Assembly (NCBI GenBank): GCA_030601705.1 | Contig: JAUWBM010000006.1 | Coordinates: forward strand, 1 to 53,401 | Source of the DNA: Thermoplasmatota archaeon | GTDB lineage: Archaea > Thermoplasmatota > E2 > DHVEG-1 | Reading direction: 5' to 3' | DNA: 53,401 bases | In this document: positions 33,009 to 43,808 of the stretch, piece by piece | Numbering within the stretch: position 1 is the first letter of the stretch | Layout of the letters: every line of letters begins with the position of its first letter | The notes under the pieces: generated by a model | What the model was told of the DNA's origin: nothing | The model's input: only the letters and a program-made list of their open reading frames with translations | Database searches by the model: none | Made by a program: the position numbers and the translations under genes

Positions 33009-34621
33009 TTCACCTCCTTTCTTGAGTGAATTACTTTTTTTGGTGGCTCCAATTTTCTCTGTTTTTCAAATAAAGGAAGTAACGGTTTGCCTTCAAAAGA
33101 GGGCGGGATTTTTTCCCACTGAAGATTGGCTATTGTAGGAGCAATATCAAGAACAGAAACCTGTCCACTCTCGACAAATCCTTGAGGAACCGCCTCTTCG
33201 CCAGGCGATACGAATATTAACGGTACGTTCTGTTCTGATGTAGTTCCATGCATTCCAGGTGCAGTTGGAATATTCAATATTTTAGCAATGACAGATGAGA
33301 TATGAGGGGGAAAGGGTAACATTGCAGCCAACTGGTCACCATAAGCTGGTGTCATATAGTTCTGGTCTAAAAAAACCATTACTTGGGGCCATACAACATC
33401 GTCATAATCCCCTTTCCACATGTTCTTTTCTTCTTGTTTCTTCTTATCAAATATCAACTCTGGATTCACATGACGCATGTTTTTAATAACACTAACAATT
33501 TCTCCTTGTTCATTTTCTCTGCAATATATGTAGCTGTGTGTTGCCTCTGAAAAACACCACTCGTACTGTCCATTATCACAGTATCCAAACGGTCGCCATT
33601 TTGTGTTAGCCCTAATCCGTATACCCTTCTCAGCCAATTCCTTGCGAATATCTACCACACGGATCATCTCCTTCATGCTGCTCATGCCATGGTCTGAAGT
33701 TATTACGATTCTTGAATTCTCAAACCTGTTCTCACCATCCTCATTATATCTGTGCTTGAGAAATGTAATAAATCGATTTATTTCTCTATCAGTAATATAC
33801 ATTTGATCCATCATTGCATCAGGATTTATAAGATTACAGAGGTCTGAGACATTGGTATCACTAAAAGAACCATAGGCATGTCCTGCTGTATCCACACTAG
33901 CTAAGAGAATATACATAAAGTCGGGATCATCATGACAAATTGTATGTATCGCCTGATCTATCACCCATTTATCGCTAGGAATAGAATTTGCATTTAACCC
34001 CTTCAACAGTTTAGGTGGTACCCATAATGTTCCTTTAGGTGGTCGTACCGTTTTTACTCCTTCTTTTGGAATATAGAAACGTGGAGGCCAAGGGCTATCT
34101 CCCTCATGTCTCTCCCCTCCCAAGATATATCCTTCAGAAGGAGTTACGTAACCTGGATTTGTAGAACTCCCTGGGTAAATGAGTATATCACGATTTTTAT
34201 CCGCTAAAATTTCACCAACCCAGCTCTTACCGACAATAAATGCAGTTACAACAGATGAATCAAATGATCTTGCGACATCAAAAAGCGTTGGCAACCCTTG
34301 TAAATGCCTATGTTCATAGCCACTTGTTTTTGCGGTGCCATGTCTACGGAAGATTCTCAGGTGAGCAAAATCTAATCCCTTATAATATCCCGCCCAGCCT
34401 GTCATTCCATGAGTTGCTAGACATGTAGAAGTCATTATTGCTGTATGATTGGTAGCTGTCACAGCGGGTAAGATATCCTTACAATTTGTAAATCGTATCC
34501 CTTGTTTTGCCAAGGAGGCAAGCGTGGGTGTGAGACAACCCTGATGCCCCACGGCACCAAAATAGTCAGCCCTCATTCCATCTGTATTTATTATATAGGT
34601 TTTCCTTTCCCCCATTCTCAT
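33005..34621 (-). CDS. Type I phosphodiesterase/nucleotide pyrophosphatase, paralogue 2
   Basis: 538 residues, close paralogue of the next gene over the whole length. It keeps the metal Asp in 'YIINTDGMRADYF', 'LPAVTATNHTAI', 'LASVDTAGHAYG', 'VITSDHGMSSM' and 'APGMHGTTSEQ', in which the family His is present. It is the promoter-proximal gene of the two-gene operon. It differs from paralogue 1 mainly in loops. The start is at ATG 34621 or the second Met two codons later. Confidence 0.85.
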   Translation of the reverse strand: MRMGERKTYIINTDGMRADYFGAVGHQGCLTPTLASLAKQGIRFTNCKDILPAVTATNHTAIMTSTCLATHGMTGWAGYYKGLDFAHLRIFRRHGTAKTSGYEHRHLQGLPTLFDVARSFDSSVVTAFIVGKSWVGEILADKNRDILIYPGSSTNPGYVTPSEGYILGGERHEGDSPWPPRFYIPKEGVKTVRPPKGTLWVPPKLLKGLNANSIPSDKWVIDQAIHTICHDDPDFMYILLASVDTAGHAYGSFSDTNVSDLCNLINPDAMMDQMYITDREINRFITFLKHRYNEDGENRFENSRIVITSDHGMSSMKEMIRVVDIRKELAEKGIRIRANTKWRPFGYCDNGQYEWCFSEATHSYIYCRENEQGEIVSVIKNMRHVNPELIFDKKKQEEKNMWKGDYDDVVWPQVMVFLDQNYMTPAYGDQLAAMLPFPPHISSVIAKILNIPTAPGMHGTTSEQNVPLIFVSPGEEAVPQGFVESGQVSVLDIAPTIANLQWEKIPPSFEGKPLLPLFEKQRKLEPPKKVIHSRKEVK

Positions 34622-34950
34622 TCACCTATTCCGTGCTCGACATATTCAAGCAATGTATATATCTTTGTTATTCGTTGTATATAATCCTGTCGAAATTTTT
34701 TATGTCAATTGCTGAAAACACTTATTAAGTTTTTCCAAAACTAGGACTTTAACCTACCATCAAAAGCATAGATTGTCCCTTACCCCTTTCTTTATTATCC
34801 TTTCAAACATCCGAGTTAGATACCACGTCCAAAAATAGAACTGTAAAGGATCTATTCCATTAATTATTCACAGCCTTCATTATAATACAAAATATAATAA
34901 ACGCATAATTTATTTCTAACCCTCTTATCTCACATGAGAATTGGAGGAAA
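34622..34950. other. Divergent intergenic region
   Basis: 329 bp between divergent genes. On the forward side CATAATTTATTTC (about 34901-34914) is a TATA-like box and TTGGAGGAAAATG gives the ribosome site of the gene at 34951. Nothing gene-like is seen in the remaining AT-rich DNA. Confidence 0.4.
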
Positions 34951-36318
34951 ATGAGAAAGACAAAATCAACAATTGTTTTGTTAACAATATGCCTGATTGC
35001 TCCATCAATATTTAGCCTACCAGTTGTTGCCAATCAACAAAACAATCGCGATACACCTATAATCGATTATTTGAGAGGTATAGAAATTGAATTTAAACCA
35101 CCTAAAATTATTCTGGACTGTGGCTCCTTATTTTTTTTGGATGTAAATCTGACAAAACGTAGAAATCTTTTACCTATCGTTTTTTCAATTTCTGTTTTTT
35201 TAAAGGTTGAAGATGAGTTTGAGAAAAGTAAGATAACACGAATAGGACTACTTCCCTTTGTTTATGTTCCACCTTTCTATAGAAAAACTTTTACGATTTC
35301 CGTCCCCTGCTTTACAACGAATGATTTACTATCAAATTTACAGTGTATACGCTCAGAAGAAGCAAAGGAATTTATGATTAAAAAGGCATCAATTGGTGTT
35401 AAAATAGACAGAGGAGTACGATGGGGGCTTGATGGATTGCTCTGGAGAACATTCGTAAATGATGGTTTCAAAATGAAAAATTGGTTATTACAGTATAATA
35501 ATGAGGTTATTTCAAGATTGTTCATAACCGAGGGTTCTTCGATTATACGTCATCCATTGAACAAGATGAGGATTTCTTCTTTACTCTCGATAGTTAATAG
35601 TCGTATAAAAGATCATAATCGTTTTATTGTATGGGAAGAGGTAAATGTATCCTCACCAATCGTCTGTAGTAAAAAAGTACTTTTTGAGTGTGATGCTGAT
35701 AATGAGACTGATGATAAAGGAAAATTCATTGTAAATGTCAGTATTACCAATGACTTGGATGAAGATGTATCAGTTTTGGTACTTGTTGATATTGCTGATA
35801 CACCATTTTTTAATTCTCTTCGTCCAATAATGAAGGATACTCTGTATTGCACAGGTTTCCTTGAAGTCAACATTTCCGCACATGATTCCATCAAGAGGAC
35901 AATAAACTGTTCATTTCCAAGTGGTGGATTTTTTAGAAAATGGTACACTTTAACCATAGAATGTGCCCCCTATATTCCAATTGGGGATATAAGCCAATTC
36001 GGCATTCTTTTTTTTGATATACGATGGTCAATGCTTATAAAACCTAATTATATGGTAGATGGATACGTACAAAGTTTAATACGAAAAGTATGGTATAACC
36101 TTCCAATTCTTTTCGCTGGTCCTGAATCAAAGTTAGTCGTTTCTGCTGTGCATCAAGAAATATTTTATAGGGGGGAGACGCCCGAGGATGTTGTTGTAGA
36201 AGTTGTTGGAAAGCTTGGTAAGGAGGTAAAAAGCTGGATTACCTTGTACTTTTTCTATACTCTTTTGCTTATTGGATTTGCCTGTATAGGTTACTGGATT
36301 GTCAGAAAAAAATCTTAG
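34951..36318 (+). CDS. Secreted membrane-anchored protein, unknown
   Basis: 455 residues with TTGGAGG six bases upstream. Residues 8-28 are a signal peptide; a TM helix ('LYFFYTLLLIGFACIGYWIV') ends the protein at about 430-452, leaving a four-residue basic tail inside. The extracellular body contains several cysteines (e.g. 'LDCGSLFF', 'FSVPCFTT', 'FECDADNE') and beta-rich segments that resemble the protein at 30086-31180. Cysteine spacing suggests disulfides. No enzymatic motif is seen. Confidence 0.55.
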   Translation: MRKTKSTIVLLTICLIAPSIFSLPVVANQQNNRDTPIIDYLRGIEIEFKPPKIILDCGSLFFLDVNLTKRRNLLPIVFSISVFLKVEDEFEKSKITRIGLLPFVYVPPFYRKTFTISVPCFTTNDLLSNLQCIRSEEAKEFMIKKASIGVKIDRGVRWGLDGLLWRTFVNDGFKMKNWLLQYNNEVISRLFITEGSSIIRHPLNKMRISSLLSIVNSRIKDHNRFIVWEEVNVSSPIVCSKKVLFECDADNETDDKGKFIVNVSITNDLDEDVSVLVLVDIADTPFFNSLRPIMKDTLYCTGFLEVNISAHDSIKRTINCSFPSGGFFRKWYTLTIECAPYIPIGDISQFGILFFDIRWSMLIKPNYMVDGYVQSLIRKVWYNLPILFAGPESKLVVSAVHQEIFYRGETPEDVVVEVVGKLGKEVKSWITLYFFYTLLLIGFACIGYWIVRKKS

Positions 36319-36380
36319 TCAAAAATAACTGTCCACTCCCAGTCACCACCCCTCTTTCAACACCGTGGAAAAACACCGTA

Positions 36381-36851
36381 CTATGTATCAGAACCTGGAA
36401 TAAAAGTAATCGACACTTTGGGCGTTAGACCTATCTCTACAGTTATTTCTTTGACTATTAGTCGTAATCCTTGTCCAAGGATTCTTAACCATTTAATCGC
36501 ATCAATTATCCATTCTCTTAAGTCCTTAATTTTATTTTTTAACCACAATAATGGATGTGGATTAATCTTATATCCAAGTATTGCAAGTATTTCTTTAGCT
36601 TGTTCTTCATCAATTTTGCGATCTAATAGGTTTAGATAGATGTGTTCTAATTCAATTGCCTCTGATTGTCTTACAGATAAACCATCCAGTGTTTTATATA
36701 ATGATTTTTTTGTTTCTTCTATTTTTTTTCCTTTTGATTTTGCTTTTTTAATTCTCTCAACAAACAATTTGATAAATTCTATGAAAGGACGAGACGAAAG
36801 GCTCTTTAGAGCATAATTCAACAAAGTATCCGTTGGCATTTTAATCACCAA
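36381..36851 (-). CDS. Helical hypothetical protein
   Basis: 156 residues. Mostly amphipathic helices, with a lysine-rich middle ('KKAKSKGKKIEETKK') and a C-terminal 'VSITFIPGSDT'. A weak hydrophobic stretch near 'WIIDAIKWLRILGQGLRLIV' could lie on a membrane. Not recognised. It is convergent with the secreted protein at 34951. Confidence 0.45.
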   Translation of the reverse strand: MVIKMPTDTLLNYALKSLSSRPFIEFIKLFVERIKKAKSKGKKIEETKKSLYKTLDGLSVRQSEAIELEHIYLNLLDRKIDEEQAKEILAILGYKINPHPLLWLKNKIKDLREWIIDAIKWLRILGQGLRLIVKEITVEIGLTPKVSITFIPGSDT

Positions 36852-37034
36852 AAATGATCTATATTATTGAATCAACTTTATCTTATTAAGATTTTGTATT
36901 CCGTAAATTAAACACGTAAAATCAACAGAGCCATTCATACTATAGTTTCTCAAGATTGACTCAGAGATTGAAGATAAAAAAAGAAGGGAAAAAATATCTC
37001 TTTTTTTCCTTACACTAGATCTTGTCTAACTCCA

Positions 37035-37622
37035 CTAATCAAACTCTAATATCTCTTCGTGGTCATTATTATCCTCATCACTCTCCGGAATTCTACCAGT
37101 AGGCAGCAGATAGTCAGCATATGTGTAAATTGTATGTTCTCCATAGAAAGCCCAAAACTTTGAAGAGTTTGCCCACTCTCAGTGTCCAGCAACTAGACCA
37201 TTTGTATAGTTATAAAACCCTATGAAATTTTCCCAAAAATCAAGGAAGAAGTAGGTGTAAAAATAGTCGTCAGCATCCCCGAGATCCGAATTATGGACCC
37301 ATGCTTCCACTACATATTCATCACCATCAGGCAGTTGATGCCCATGCATACTACCGCCACCAAGGATTTTTATCTGTATAGTATCTATCTCCAAGTCCGG
37401 CTTATGCTGTGTTTCAGCTTCTACAGTTGGTACGGGCATGATAGCTGTATGGTTTGTCCCGGTATTTGCAGGCATTATGGTTTTACAATTATCAAATACA
37501 GTTCCCTTCTGTTTTAATGACAGTAACGTTGGTGTAAGACATTCTTGATGATTCCCAGTTGCACCAAAATAGTCAGCTCTCATTCCATCAATATTAATAA
37601 TATATGTTTTTCGTTCAACCAT
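37035..37622 (-). pseudogene. Chimeric pseudogene: phosphodiesterase N-terminus fused to a CARDB-like tail
   Basis: From ATG 37622 the first ~75 codons match the type I phosphodiesterase genes nearby ('YIINIDGMRADYFGATGNHQ' to 'GTNHTAIM'). Then the frame switches to an unrelated tail ('KPDLEIDTIQIKI', 'VVEAWVHNSDLGDAD'), a CARDB-like secreted domain. A TGA at 37179-37181 interrupts it where a Trp would fit, and the frame continues 47 codons to a TAG at 37035-37037. Several stretches of the phosphodiesterase part are identical to 31404-33008 or to 37642-39450. The product would lack most of the active site. Fusion by recombination plus a nonsense mutation is inferred. Confidence 0.6.
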
Positions 37623-37641
37623 AAAACAACACACTCCACTT

Positions 37642-39450
37642 TTAATGTATAAGGCGGACCTCTTCGTTTTCACTAATCCTTTTTTTATCTGTTTTGTACT
37701 GAGATAGAGGCAGAAGTGTCCGCCCCTCAAACGAAGGTTGATTTGGCCATCGATTCAATGAATTAACCGTTGGGATAATATCGATAACAGATACTTGTCT
37801 TTTTACAAGAGTATTTTTTACTACCTCTGGTTCACTAGGAGATGCAAAAATAAGAGGCACATGTTGTTCTAAATAGGTTCCATGGCTACCGGGAACAAAC
37901 CGTACATCAATAAAATAGGGTAAATTAACAGAGAGATTAAGAGGGGTCAATCCTGCTTTAAGTTGATCATTATAAAAAGGAATCATATAATGAGGCCTAA
38001 GAAACACAATTACGCTCGGCCACATATGGTCATAATCATCACTAAACTGTCCTGGAGAAAGGTTGAACGGAAGGTTAGTGAATTCATTTATTGCATCTCC
38101 CATTTCTTCCTCAGTTAACACCTTCCAAACAGGTTTTTTTATCACACCGTTTTCTTCAATCTCATGATTTAATAATATTTTTTTAATTTCTCTCTGAACC
38201 GATGGTTTCGCATTATATATATATCCAACAGTTACACCATCTGAATAACACCAATCATACTGTCCATTAGGATTAAATCGTTGAAACCATCGTCCTTGAC
38301 TTGCCCGCATTTTTATTCCATGGTTCTTTAGGATTTTCCGCATATCAATAAAAAGTGTTTCAAGAAGCCGATTTGGTGATGGGGCATAGTCATGCTCTTG
38401 TTTCTTTATTATTCCCAGTTTTTCTAACAGCCAATAAAGAAGATTTCGCTGAGATAAACCCGAATACATGCTTTTTATCGTAGACATGGCATGATCGGAG
38501 GTCATGATTATTCGTGACGTCTCAAATTTTCCTTTTTTCTCCAGATAGTGAATAAATCTTTTTATCTGGAGGTCGGTAAGATATAGTTGATCTTTTGTTG
38601 CCTCTGGGTTTCGAAGGTTTGAAAGATTTTCAAGATCAGTATTATCCGGGGCAGCTTCAGTTTTAAACGCTCCATATAGATGCCCTGCGGCATCCATGTT
38701 CATAAGAATCATATACATAAAATCAGGATCATCATGGTCAATGCATTTAATCGCTTGATCAATAACCCATTGATCACTTGGGCCAGCATCGGTATTTATC
38801 TCTTCTATTGGAAAACAGACTGTTCCAGGCGGTGCCTTATCATATTTGCCTTTTTGTGGTATGAAAAATCGAGGTAAAAGTCCATTGTCCTCTGGATGTG
38901 ACTTGCCACCGAGAACATACCCTTCGCAGGGGAAAACATAATCAGGGTTTGGATCATGATTACCGCAGTTCTCAGGGGTGTTATTAGGAAAAATGGTAAT
39001 GTCACAGTCTTTATCAGCAAGGATATTTCCAACCCATGTTTTACTTGGAATAAAAGCGGTAACTAGGTTTGGGTTATTTGCTTTTATGATATTGAAAAAG
39101 GTTGGTACTTGAAGATGACGATGTTCGTAGAGACCCGTACGAATGGTTCCGTATTTTCTTGAAAATCTGAAATAATTAAAATTCAATTTTTTAAAATGAC
39201 CTATTGCCCCAAGTATACCATGGTTTCCTGCATGGGTTGAGGTCATGATCGCTGTATGGTTTGTCCCGGTATTTGCAGGCATGATACATTTACAGTTTAT
39301 GAAGTTCATGCCTTGTTGTATTAGTTCTAATAAGGTTGGTGTTAAGCAGCCTTGATGTCCAGTTGCGCCAAAATAGTCTGCCCTCATTCCATCTATGTTT
39401 ATGATATATGTTTTTTTTACCTCCTTCTTATTATTTTTCTTTTCTTTCAT
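37642..39450 (-). CDS. Type I phosphodiesterase/nucleotide pyrophosphatase, paralogue 3
   Basis: 602 residues from ATG 39450, preferred because a GGGGG run lies about 9 bases upstream; a longer frame from 39483 is possible. The metal and nucleophile motifs are kept ('INIDGMRADYF', 'MPANTGTNHTAI', 'MDAAGHLYG', 'MTSDHAMS', 'PGSHGTYLEQ'); in the fourth the Gly of SDHG is Ala. An insert of about 60 residues around 'LLYWLLEKLGIIKKQEHDY' distinguishes it from the other copies. Its start is about 30 bp downstream of an AT-rich promoter region. Confidence 0.8.
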   Translation of the reverse strand: MKEKKNNKKEVKKTYIINIDGMRADYFGATGHQGCLTPTLLELIQQGMNFINCKCIMPANTGTNHTAIMTSTHAGNHGILGAIGHFKKLNFNYFRFSRKYGTIRTGLYEHRHLQVPTFFNIIKANNPNLVTAFIPSKTWVGNILADKDCDITIFPNNTPENCGNHDPNPDYVFPCEGYVLGGKSHPEDNGLLPRFFIPQKGKYDKAPPGTVCFPIEEINTDAGPSDQWVIDQAIKCIDHDDPDFMYMILMNMDAAGHLYGAFKTEAAPDNTDLENLSNLRNPEATKDQLYLTDLQIKRFIHYLEKKGKFETSRIIMTSDHAMSTIKSMYSGLSQRNLLYWLLEKLGIIKKQEHDYAPSPNRLLETLFIDMRKILKNHGIKMRASQGRWFQRFNPNGQYDWCYSDGVTVGYIYNAKPSVQREIKKILLNHEIEENGVIKKPVWKVLTEEEMGDAINEFTNLPFNLSPGQFSDDYDHMWPSVIVFLRPHYMIPFYNDQLKAGLTPLNLSVNLPYFIDVRFVPGSHGTYLEQHVPLIFASPSEPEVVKNTLVKRQVSVIDIIPTVNSLNRWPNQPSFEGRTLLPLSQYKTDKKRISENEEVRLIH

Positions 39451-40309
39451 TTCTTCTACCCCCTCTTTGCTTGATAAAGTCAAGCATTATTATATAATAT
39501 TTTGTCATCCGTCCTTTTTAATCTTGTCGAAATTTTTCACTATTTTCCAACCCAAAGTAGCTCTGTAATTATGCCGGGCTTGCTCCACGGACTATTCAAT
39601 TAGGTAGTCAAGTCTATCTGTACACATAAGACACGGTCAGAACGGTCCAATAACAAGACTTTGCTATTAAATTGATGAAAAAGAAAGGAAAAGCTAAAGC
39701 AACTGTTGCAGCGAGCCGTAAAATGCTTACTTGTATTTGGCATATGCAAACGAAGGGTGAAAGATTTAAGTGTAGAGATTAGGATTAAGATGTAGAAGTG
39801 TTTTCATAGGTAATCATAGCCTCATGATGCTAGTCTTAGTCTAAAATCATTAACGATGATTGGAGCATAATTAGCTATTCCAATTATCAAGAGATTTTTA
39901 TCCATGTTCAATTAGGCCACCTGGCTGCATTTTTTAAGTACTTCTTGTAGTAATTTTTATACAAAAAGAAACCATCCATATACTCATTTCGGTTTATCAC
40001 ATTAACCGAAAAACAAAGCTTCCAATTTCAACTTTAATCTATTTAGTTGGCTGTTTGAACGATTCCCAAATATATTCCCAATAGTACGATACCTGTTTGG
40101 ACAAACCTTGGTATGACATATTAAGAATATGTAAGAATTTTATTATTAAAAAATTCTATAATCCTGTCGTCAACGAAGATGATGTTTAATGTAATAACGG
40201 GATTAGAATAATATAATGAGTTTTAATATCCTGTCTTTTATTGCATGATGAGAGTATTTCTTGTTAGACAACTCTAAAAAAGAAAAAGAAGAGAAAGGGC
40301 TATTATTAT
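39451..40309. other. Long intergenic region with IS remnant
   Basis: 859 bp. Apart from the IS110 fragment (39654-39782) I see only AT-rich DNA with stops in all frames. Nothing else can be supported. Confidence 0.4.
39654..39782 (+). pseudogene. IS110-family transposase C-terminal remnant
   Basis: 'DFAIKLMKKKGKAKATVAA' followed by 'SRKMLTCIWHMQTKGERF' and a stop at 39780-39782 matches the end of IS110-type transposases (K-K-K...A-x-V-A-x-A-R-K-M-L...W-x-M). Upstream in frame are stops, so only about 43 codons survive. No insertion sequence ends are visible. Confidence 0.5.
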
Positions 40310-41285
40310 TTAGTTATAACCCCCGACTAGTATACCATCAGCCCAGTATCCACATGCTTCACCAGCAAGTGGTTGAATTACTAAATCATAGATCGGGCCA
40401 CCAACTCCGAAGGAATCAACAATCGAAAAAATAACAATCGGACTGGTCTCTGGTATACCAGGTGTATTTCCTAACATGTAATAATCTATCTGTGCATTTT
40501 CAGCTTCCATCCACTCAGTTCCATTTATGTATAAGTTATGGTTTGGTGTAACTTCTAAATTACCGTTGAAAATAAGGTTGTGATCGGGCAGACCTTCAGT
40601 ATATACATATACCTCAATAACCTCTGCGATTGTTCTCACCTGCAATATTGGATCATATGATAAGATAAATTCCGCGACTTCGATATCTTCGATGGGTTTC
40701 GTGATAGGAAAGCCTGAGGCCATGGTAATTTGCGTTCCCTCAGGACAACCAGATTTTTTCTCTCCTGTTCCAGATAGATCAGATCTTGCAAAATTGGAAT
40801 CATCACCTTGAGATCCTAGTACTCCTTCTCTATCTCCCTCAGCACTAGGCTGAAATCTAACTTTTACGTTATAAGATTCGTCAGGTGCTAAATAATCTTT
40901 AGTAGCACCTTGAATAACACTAAAATCGGCCCCCCATGATATTTTTGATTCAATATTATAGACTGTCCTATCACCTGTATTTTTTACTTTAAAGGTATGG
41001 TCTTTATGTTCGTCAATTTTAACATATCCAAAATTATACGAATCAGGATCTATTTCAAGCCAACCGCCAGGGACGTATCCTACTAGTTTTATTTTTGTAA
41101 CATCCATATATCTACCAGAAACAAGACCACAGTCAACATAGCTATTATATCCACCACCGTCTGATTTTGTTCGGGCATATGCCAAAGCCCAAATTTTATA
41201 ATTGCGGCTGGGAATACTGCACGGTCCGAAGTGAAACGTAGGACCCGCAGATGAAAAGCCGCAATTATAATTATCAAATGTTTTT
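40310..41285 (-). pseudogene. 5'-truncated HYDIN/ASPM-like plus Hint-domain protein
   Basis: The frame opens after a TAA near 41286 with no ATG; the annotated TTG start is at 41185, but coding-like sequence ('NYNCGFSSAGPTFHFGPC') continues upstream, so the true start is missing. Residues about 40-125 after the TTG form an ASH/HYDIN-type domain ('IDPDSYNFGYVKI' ... 'VRFQPSAEG'). From 'GCPEGTQITMASG' to 'LEVTPNHNLYING' is a Hint (hedgehog/intein) domain, with the Cys nucleophile and the T-x-N-H block. Hint domains self-cleave, often releasing a toxin or adhesin part. The DEDDh gene lies just before it. A broken surface protein is likely. Confidence 0.5.
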
Positions 41286-41306
41286 TAAAAATTGAACAGA
41301 GTCTTC

Positions 41307-41867
41307 CTACTTTATGATATACTTTGAACAAATTAATTTTGTAAGATCTCTCGTTGCGCTTATATCACTTAAAGCATCATGAGCATTAAGAGGTATATCA
41401 AAATGCTTGCAAACAGTTTCTAGCTTATAATCCGCAAGTGAAACAGTTCCAATTCCATCAAGTAGATGTAGCAGTGGTAGAGGATCAATCCCCCTATAGT
41501 TGAACCAAGACCCAAAATAACTATCTCCATTTTTAATAAAAAATTGTCTTAGAAAATCCATATCAAATCTTGTGTTGTAACCCGCATGATGAAACTTATC
41601 TGTTCTGTCATAACGATCTACATATTTTTCAAGTATGGCAATTAGTTTAAGATATGCATCTTTAGGAGCAGGATATGTTTTAATTTCATCAATGGTTCTA
41701 TCCTGAACTTCAAGAGCCTCTTGTTCTATCGTATTGTAATCAAATGGCTGCATTAACAAGTTTTGACTTTCAATAACTTTACCGTTTATTTCTATTAAAA
41801 AGGCAAGCTGGATAATATCTTGTTTTATAGGATTTAAACCTGTTGTTTCAACGTCAAACCAAAACAC
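41307..41867 (-). CDS. DEDDh 3'-5' exonuclease (DnaQ-like)
   Basis: 186 residues from GTG. 'FDVETTGLNP' (D, E), 'HHAGYNTRFDMDFL' (D), and 'NAHDALSDISATRDL' (H, D) give the DEDDh site complete. It would trim DNA or RNA from the 3' end. It lies 144 bp downstream of the GajB-like helicase in the same direction and may act with the Gabija pair, though this enzyme is not a canonical part of that system. The region between them has no terminator visible. Confidence 0.85.
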   Translation of the reverse strand: MFWFDVETTGLNPIKQDIIQLAFLIEINGKVIESQNLLMQPFDYNTIEQEALEVQDRTIDEIKTYPAPKDAYLKLIAILEKYVDRYDRTDKFHHAGYNTRFDMDFLRQFFIKNGDSYFGSWFNYRGIDPLPLLHLLDGIGTVSLADYKLETVCKHFDIPLNAHDALSDISATRDLTKLICSKYIIK

Positions 41868-42011
41868 TTTATTGCCCAGGATAAATACCCCCGATCTTTT
41901 TCTTTAATATCCATTAAATAGGTATAAATGTATTGTAGATTTGGTTTTAAAGTCTTGTTGCCCCTAAAGTATATTCATTCGATAGAAAGTAAAAATAATT
42001 AATTTAGTAGA

Positions 42012-43807
42012 TCACGATATTGGAGTAACTTTTGTCATATTTTGGCATAGAAATTTTTGAACCTCATTCTCTTCAAATCCATATTCACCATCATGAGAAT
42101 CAATAAATTTGATTAAGCTAAGTATGTCAGAAAAAACACAACTGATTTTCCTATTGGTACGAGCTAAATTCTGCTCATCTTGTTTACTAAAGAAGAAAAT
42201 TACGTTTTTAATTGCTCTACTTACCCCTACATAAAACAAATCTTTAGCTTCTGTAATATCCACTTTATCTTTATTTCTAAAATCAAAACAAGGCCAACAC
42301 AAATTGTGATGAGGCAAACGGAAATTTACAATTCCCATCATTAGTACATATTTAAACTCAAGTCCCTTTGAACCATGAATTGATGACAAAAATATTCTAT
42401 CCTTAATATGCGAACGAATAAGTTCTGTCCAATCGATCTCCATTTGTAAACAATTGTAAAAATCTTGAAGACGTTTCCATATTTCTACAGACGAATAATC
42501 ACCCCTATCAAAAACTCTAGAAAATTTTTCAAATGTCATTAATACTAAATTATTTTCATATTGACTCCTATAATATTTATTAATTAATTCTCTAACGATA
42601 CGATTTACAGATTTCTCATTGTATTCGTTATCGATATGGGATTCAATCTCAGTAAATATTTTTGAGTACTCACTAACGATAGACGTAAACTTATAATCAT
42701 TTATAAAAATATAATCGATTGATCTTTTATCAAGTTCCTTTTTAAGCGGATCCGATGTTCTAAATTGAGGAAATAAAATACAAATGTCCTGAGGTTTTAC
42801 ATTTTTTTTCTCAAATAAATCAGTAATAATGCTAATGATTCTTGAAGTTTCCTCTGATACAGTATCATTAAGATACATTTTATAATTAATCCCTTCATCA
42901 ACCTTAAATTCGGGATTTCTTAACCTTTTTGTAATCGCCAATATTTTCTCAGAATTTGTTCTATGATTCTTCTGAAGCTCTAATTCGGTACACTCAAAAT
43001 CTTTAATTAATAAATCAATATTTTCAGGATTTGCACCTTGGAATTTCATAATGGCTTGTTTTTTATCACCAACAACAAAAACATTTCTTTTCTGTCCATC
43101 TGAATTTGTGGCAATTTCTTTGAATAATAAGTATTGGACATGATTGGTGTCCTGAAATTCGTCAGCTAATATCATAATATATTTATTAAAAAAATAGTTC
43201 TTTATAATGGGGAATTTTTTCAATAAATCTATAGAATGAAATAATAAATGATCAAAATCGAGCTTATCTTTGGTAATCAATTTACTCCATATTCTCTTTC
43301 TTAATTCGTTAAAAACTCCTTCATTTTTTATTTCGCATTCTTTACATTGTAAAATTTTTTAGTATACCAACTGTTATATTCTGTAATTATGTTATAAAGT
43401 TTACCTGCATTCTCATTAATTTCATCAGATAGAACTTCTTCAAAATAATTTTTTTTAAACTGAAGTATTTCTTCTTCATTGAGTATTGTGAAGTATCTAT
43501 CTACTCCAATATAATTTCCATATGTCCGTAAAATATAATATGCTAATGCATGAAAATTCATAATATCTACATACATTCCACTATTTGGAATATTTCTTCC
43601 TATCCTATCTTTCATCTCATTTGCTGCAGCATTTGAAAACGTTAATACAAGTAATTTGTTAGGAGGATTAATCGATTTACTTGAAATTAAACATCGTATT
43701 CGTTCTGTCATCACATGTGTTTTTCCATATCCTGGAGGAGAGGTAACAAAGGTTGAGGAATCAATAGGTTGAAAAATTGCTCTATCTTGGGACGGATCGG
43801 TTCCCAA
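42012..43807 (-). CDS. gajB: UvrD/PcrA-like helicase, GajB of a Gabija system (frameshifted)
   Basis: Two frames together encode about 595 residues. The first (43807-43328) has Walker A 'SPPGYGKTH' and 'LVLTFSNAAANEM'. The second has 'LADEFQDTNHVQYLL', 'GDKKQAIMKFQGA', 'HRTNSEKI', 'IHGSKGLEFK' and 'YVGVSRA', which are SF1A motifs II-VI. The break is near 43355, in a run TAAAAAATTTT, where a one-base loss (-1 shift) would connect 'YTKKF' to 'QCKECEIKNEGVF'. It follows the OLD-family gene directly. The start is a TTG at 43807. Pseudogene or homopolymer error. Confidence 0.75.
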
Positions 43808-43808
43808 A

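Noticed and set aside
37179-37181. In-frame TGA read as selenocysteine or other recoding
   Set aside because: The frame is already a chimera lacking most of the active site, and a Trp fits the position; a nonsense mutation in a pseudogene is simpler.
43340-43370. Programmed -1 frameshifting in the helicase gene
   Set aside because: The A/T run does not give a proper slippery heptamer in the reading frame, so I prefer mutation or homopolymer error.
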